A DNA stretch of 64,000 nt from Palsa-965 sp044448685 (GTDB lineage: Bacteria > Bacteroidota > Bacteroidia > Palsa-965), in assembly GCA_044448685.1 (NCBI GenBank), contig JBIOHC010000007.1, positions 40,009-104,008 of the forward strand, read 5' to 3'. The translations under genes were made by a program, and so were the position numbers. Below the pieces are notes generated by a model. It saw only the letters and a list, made by a program, of their open reading frames with translations, did no database searches and was not told the origin of the DNA. Shown piece by piece: positions 61,997 to 64,000 of the stretch (positions within the stretch are counted from its first letter, which is position 1; every line of letters begins with the position of its first letter).

Positions 61997-63892
61997 TCAT
62001 GCATTAGTGCGCATCCACATATGAAGGTTAATAAGCAGCCATAATCGCTGAAAGAGATAATCCTCTCCTCCGAAAAAACGTTTTACCAATTCACTCACGT
62101 AGCTTGCATCTACCAGTCCTACCTGCTTAATGTTTGCCGGATTGAGGTAGTCCTCGATGAGAAAACGCATCTCCTTTTTAAGCCAATGTTTTAATGGTAT
62201 GGAAAAGCCCTGTTTAGGTCGTTCAAAATAGGACTTTGGAATATACTGGTACAGTATTTCTTTCAGGATATATTTTGATACCCCATTTATTTTGAGGCCG
62301 GCGCTTATGTTGAGTGATTCCTCCACCAGACGATGATCCAGAAAAGGAACTCTGATTTCAAGAGAGTGATGCATGCTTGCCCTGTCAACCTTTACCAGCA
62401 GATTATCGGGCAGATAAAACTGAAGATCATACAATGCTTGTTTCTCTGCCGGATTTAGTTCTCTCTTCCCCGTGATATCCGCCAGGGAATTGGAAAATGC
62501 AGTATCAGAATACCCAAGCAGATGATCCAATAAGTCAGCGGATAACATATTGAGTGCAAACAGACCCGAAATTTCATCGGCTGAGAAAAAATACTGCTCC
62601 TGGGTAAAAATATGTGAGCGAATTCTTGCTTTATCATCAATCAGGAACATATCTCCTACCCTTTTATTGCGGTCAGATCCCGACCGTTTCAGCATCCGGG
62701 AAATGAAATGCCTGTTCTGATATATAAAATAATTATCCAGTCTGCCTGCCCATTTATACGCTCCGTATCCATGAAAAAGTTCATCTCCGCCCTCTCCCGA
62801 CAAAGCCACAGTCACATATTTCCGCGCCAGTTTGGATATCAGCAGCGTTGGTATACCTGATGAATCTGCAAATGGCTCACCATAGGCCTGCATATAGTCA
62901 TCCAGGGTAGAGATCGCTTCATCAATTGTAACAATAAATTCATGGTGATTGGTTCCCAGATGGTCGGCAATTCGTTTTGCATAAAATGCTTCATTATACT
63001 GCTGGTCTTCAAACCCGATTGAAAATGTATTGATGCGTGTACCCGCCATTTTTACAGCATTGGCAGTAACCAAACTCGAATCTATACCTCCGCTAAGAAA
63101 AATACCATATGGCACATCACTTTTAAGCTGGTATTGAACAGCACTTGAAATCAGATCAGAAATCATGATACCGGCATTCCGTTCATCCTTGATTACCTTA
63201 TCCTTCACTGCTCCTCCAAGGCTCCAATAGGGTTTTTTTTCAAAACAGTTCTTTCCAATCTTCAAGTGATGGCCGGCTTCCAGTTTATAACAATTTTCAT
63301 AAATGGTAAAGGGAGCTGGAATATAACCAAGGTGCAGGTACTGGGGAATGCAAGTATAATTGATCTTCAGATTCAATTTGCTCATTTGTTTCAGGGCCCT
63401 TATTTCCGAACTAAAAGCAAAATGGTCACCATCCCAATAATAATATACTGGTTTGATGCCAATCCTGTCTCTGAACAAATGGAGTTCCCCCAGTTCTTTA
63501 TCATATATGACAATAGCAAACATTCCATTAAGCAATTGAACAAAGTCAGCTCCATAATGAACGAAAGCTTCAAGGATCACTTCGGTATCGGAGGCGGATC
63601 TGAATTGAAAGTGGTCTCCTTTTTTATATTTCAGGTCAGCACTGATTTCTGAATAATTATAAACCTCGCCATTGTAAATCATTACATACCGCCCATCCCC
63701 GGAATGCATGGGCTGGCTTCCGCGTTCAGAAAGGTCAATTATTTTAAGCCTGTTATGCCCGAGGCCAACTGTGTGATCCAGAAATATTCCATTGCTATCC
63801 GGGCCCCGGTGATGCTGGGACCGGACGAGGCCTTCCAGATCTTCTCTGGAAAAGAATTGATCGCCGGAAAAAAAGCCGCTTATTCCACACAT
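61997..63892 (-). CDS. asnB: Asparagine synthase (glutamine-hydrolysing), glycan-cluster type
   Basis: 631 residues. MCGISGFFSGDQ gives the N-terminal nucleophile Cys2; the glutaminase domain has RGPDSNGIFLDHTVGLGHNR and GEVYNYSEI. The synthetase domain has the PP-loop YGIFLSGGIDSSL, FADSSGIPTLLISKLARKYV and ALSGEGGDELFHGYGAYKW. Such enzymes in polysaccharide loci may amidate a uronic acid or peptide rather than free Asp. The start overlaps the stop of an upstream partial frame by 13 nt. Confidence 0.93.
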   Translation of the reverse strand: MCGISGFFSGDQFFSREDLEGLVRSQHHRGPDSNGIFLDHTVGLGHNRLKIIDLSERGSQPMHSGDGRYVMIYNGEVYNYSEISADLKYKKGDHFQFRSASDTEVILEAFVHYGADFVQLLNGMFAIVIYDKELGELHLFRDRIGIKPVYYYWDGDHFAFSSEIRALKQMSKLNLKINYTCIPQYLHLGYIPAPFTIYENCYKLEAGHHLKIGKNCFEKKPYWSLGGAVKDKVIKDERNAGIMISDLISSAVQYQLKSDVPYGIFLSGGIDSSLVTANAVKMAGTRINTFSIGFEDQQYNEAFYAKRIADHLGTNHHEFIVTIDEAISTLDDYMQAYGEPFADSSGIPTLLISKLARKYVTVALSGEGGDELFHGYGAYKWAGRLDNYFIYQNRHFISRMLKRSGSDRNKRVGDMFLIDDKARIRSHIFTQEQYFFSADEISGLFALNMLSADLLDHLLGYSDTAFSNSLADITGKRELNPAEKQALYDLQFYLPDNLLVKVDRASMHHSLEIRVPFLDHRLVEESLNISAGLKINGVSKYILKEILYQYIPKSYFERPKQGFSIPLKHWLKKEMRFLIEDYLNPANIKQVGLVDASYVSELVKRFFGGEDYLFQRLWLLINLHMWMRTNA

Positions 63893-64000
63893 AACTGCCT
63901 GATAAATTTATAAGGATTAAAAAAAGCCGCCAGAGATGCATAATAAATTGCCAGGAAATAATTTTTTAACTGATAATAACCTCCTGAGAGAATATAATAA
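63880..64000 (-). CDS. C-terminal end of an upstream protein, possibly a glycosyltransferase (partial)
   Basis: Minus frame open from the window edge to TAA at 63880-63882, overlapping asnB by 13 nt: YYILSGGYYQLKNYFLAIYY followed by ASLAAFFNPYKFIRQLCVE. The aromatic, hydrophobic, basic tail resembles glycosyltransferase C-termini in glycan clusters, and the overlap suggests translational coupling. Too short for a firm identity. Confidence 0.5.
   Translation of the reverse strand, partial: YYILSGGYYQLKNYFLAIYYASLAAFFNPYKFIRQLCVE

Overview
The window looks like chromosomal DNA of a Bacteroidota bacterium, probably a Chitinophagia/Sphingobacteriia-like lineage. The evidence is two proteins with type IX secretion (Por) C-terminal sorting domains, many SpII/SpI-signal secreted proteins, -7 boxes of the form TAnnTTTG without obvious Shine-Dalgarno sequences, DUF3127 and Omp28-type proteins, and a 938-residue CarB. 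I see no rRNA, prophage, integrase, insertion sequence or CRISPR array. One tRNA gene (Leu, UAG) is present.

Region by region. 1-8310 (minus): start of a Tex protein, then a nucleotide-sugar block for surface polysaccharide: a WbpP/TviC-type epimerase, RmlB, a TviB-type UDP-sugar dehydrogenase, a WbpB-like oxidoreductase, a WbpD-like acetyltransferase, a class I aminotransferase, acylphosphatase and UDP-xylose synthase. 8354-16135: DUF3127 protein, flavin reductase-like protein, a TPR/SpoIIE phosphatase, tRNA-Leu, a decayed DUF433/DUF5615 toxin-antitoxin pair, small secreted proteins (one frameshifted) and a rhomboid protease. 16157-17017 has no intact gene but holds a strict 21-nt-period degenerate repeat. 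17018-21964: YceH, a Lys/Asp-rich secreted protein, a cold-shock protein and an overlapping pair of large uncharacterised exported proteins. 22165-25587 (plus): tig-clpP-clpX. 25642-32791 (minus): two lipoproteins, then etfB-etfA-BFN nuclease-thyA-glutamate-synthase-like-folA. 32967-47517: FAD oxidoreductase, REP-like hairpins, pyruvate dehydrogenase E1-beta type protein, CorC/HlyC protein, carB, rpmH, methyltransferase, ABC exporter, Omp28-like protein, the rpsF-rpsR-rplI operon and dnaX. 47589-58024: icd, a LolA-like protein, YebC, RluD-type synthase, a T9SS cargo, a PASTA protein, a tandem D-Ala-D-Ala ligase, a HepT fragment and a frameshifted rdgB. 58049-64000: a second glycan block with GT4 glycosyltransferase, propeller protein, FkbM methyltransferase, another methyltransferase, AsnB and the tail of a further protein.

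The genes are mostly housekeeping plus envelope biogenesis. The two flanking glycan blocks supply activated uronic/amino sugars (left) and assembly or decoration enzymes (right). The less ordinary material is mostly in small-scale DNA structure: (a) a contiguous 18-unit, 21-nt-phased array that reads as a decayed heptapeptide repeat; (b) an A10 tract in dnaX where either one-base slip ends the protein at once, at the domain III boundary; (c) phased TAAATCN heptamers in three intra-operon spacers, always on the coding strand; (d) dispersed and palindromic repeats (REP-like, MITE-like, a 24-bp-arm hairpin, a perfect 52-nt palindrome). Several broken genes (DUF433, DUF5615, HepT, rdgB, a beta-rich exported protein) suggest recent decay, or in the single-base cases possible assembly errors.
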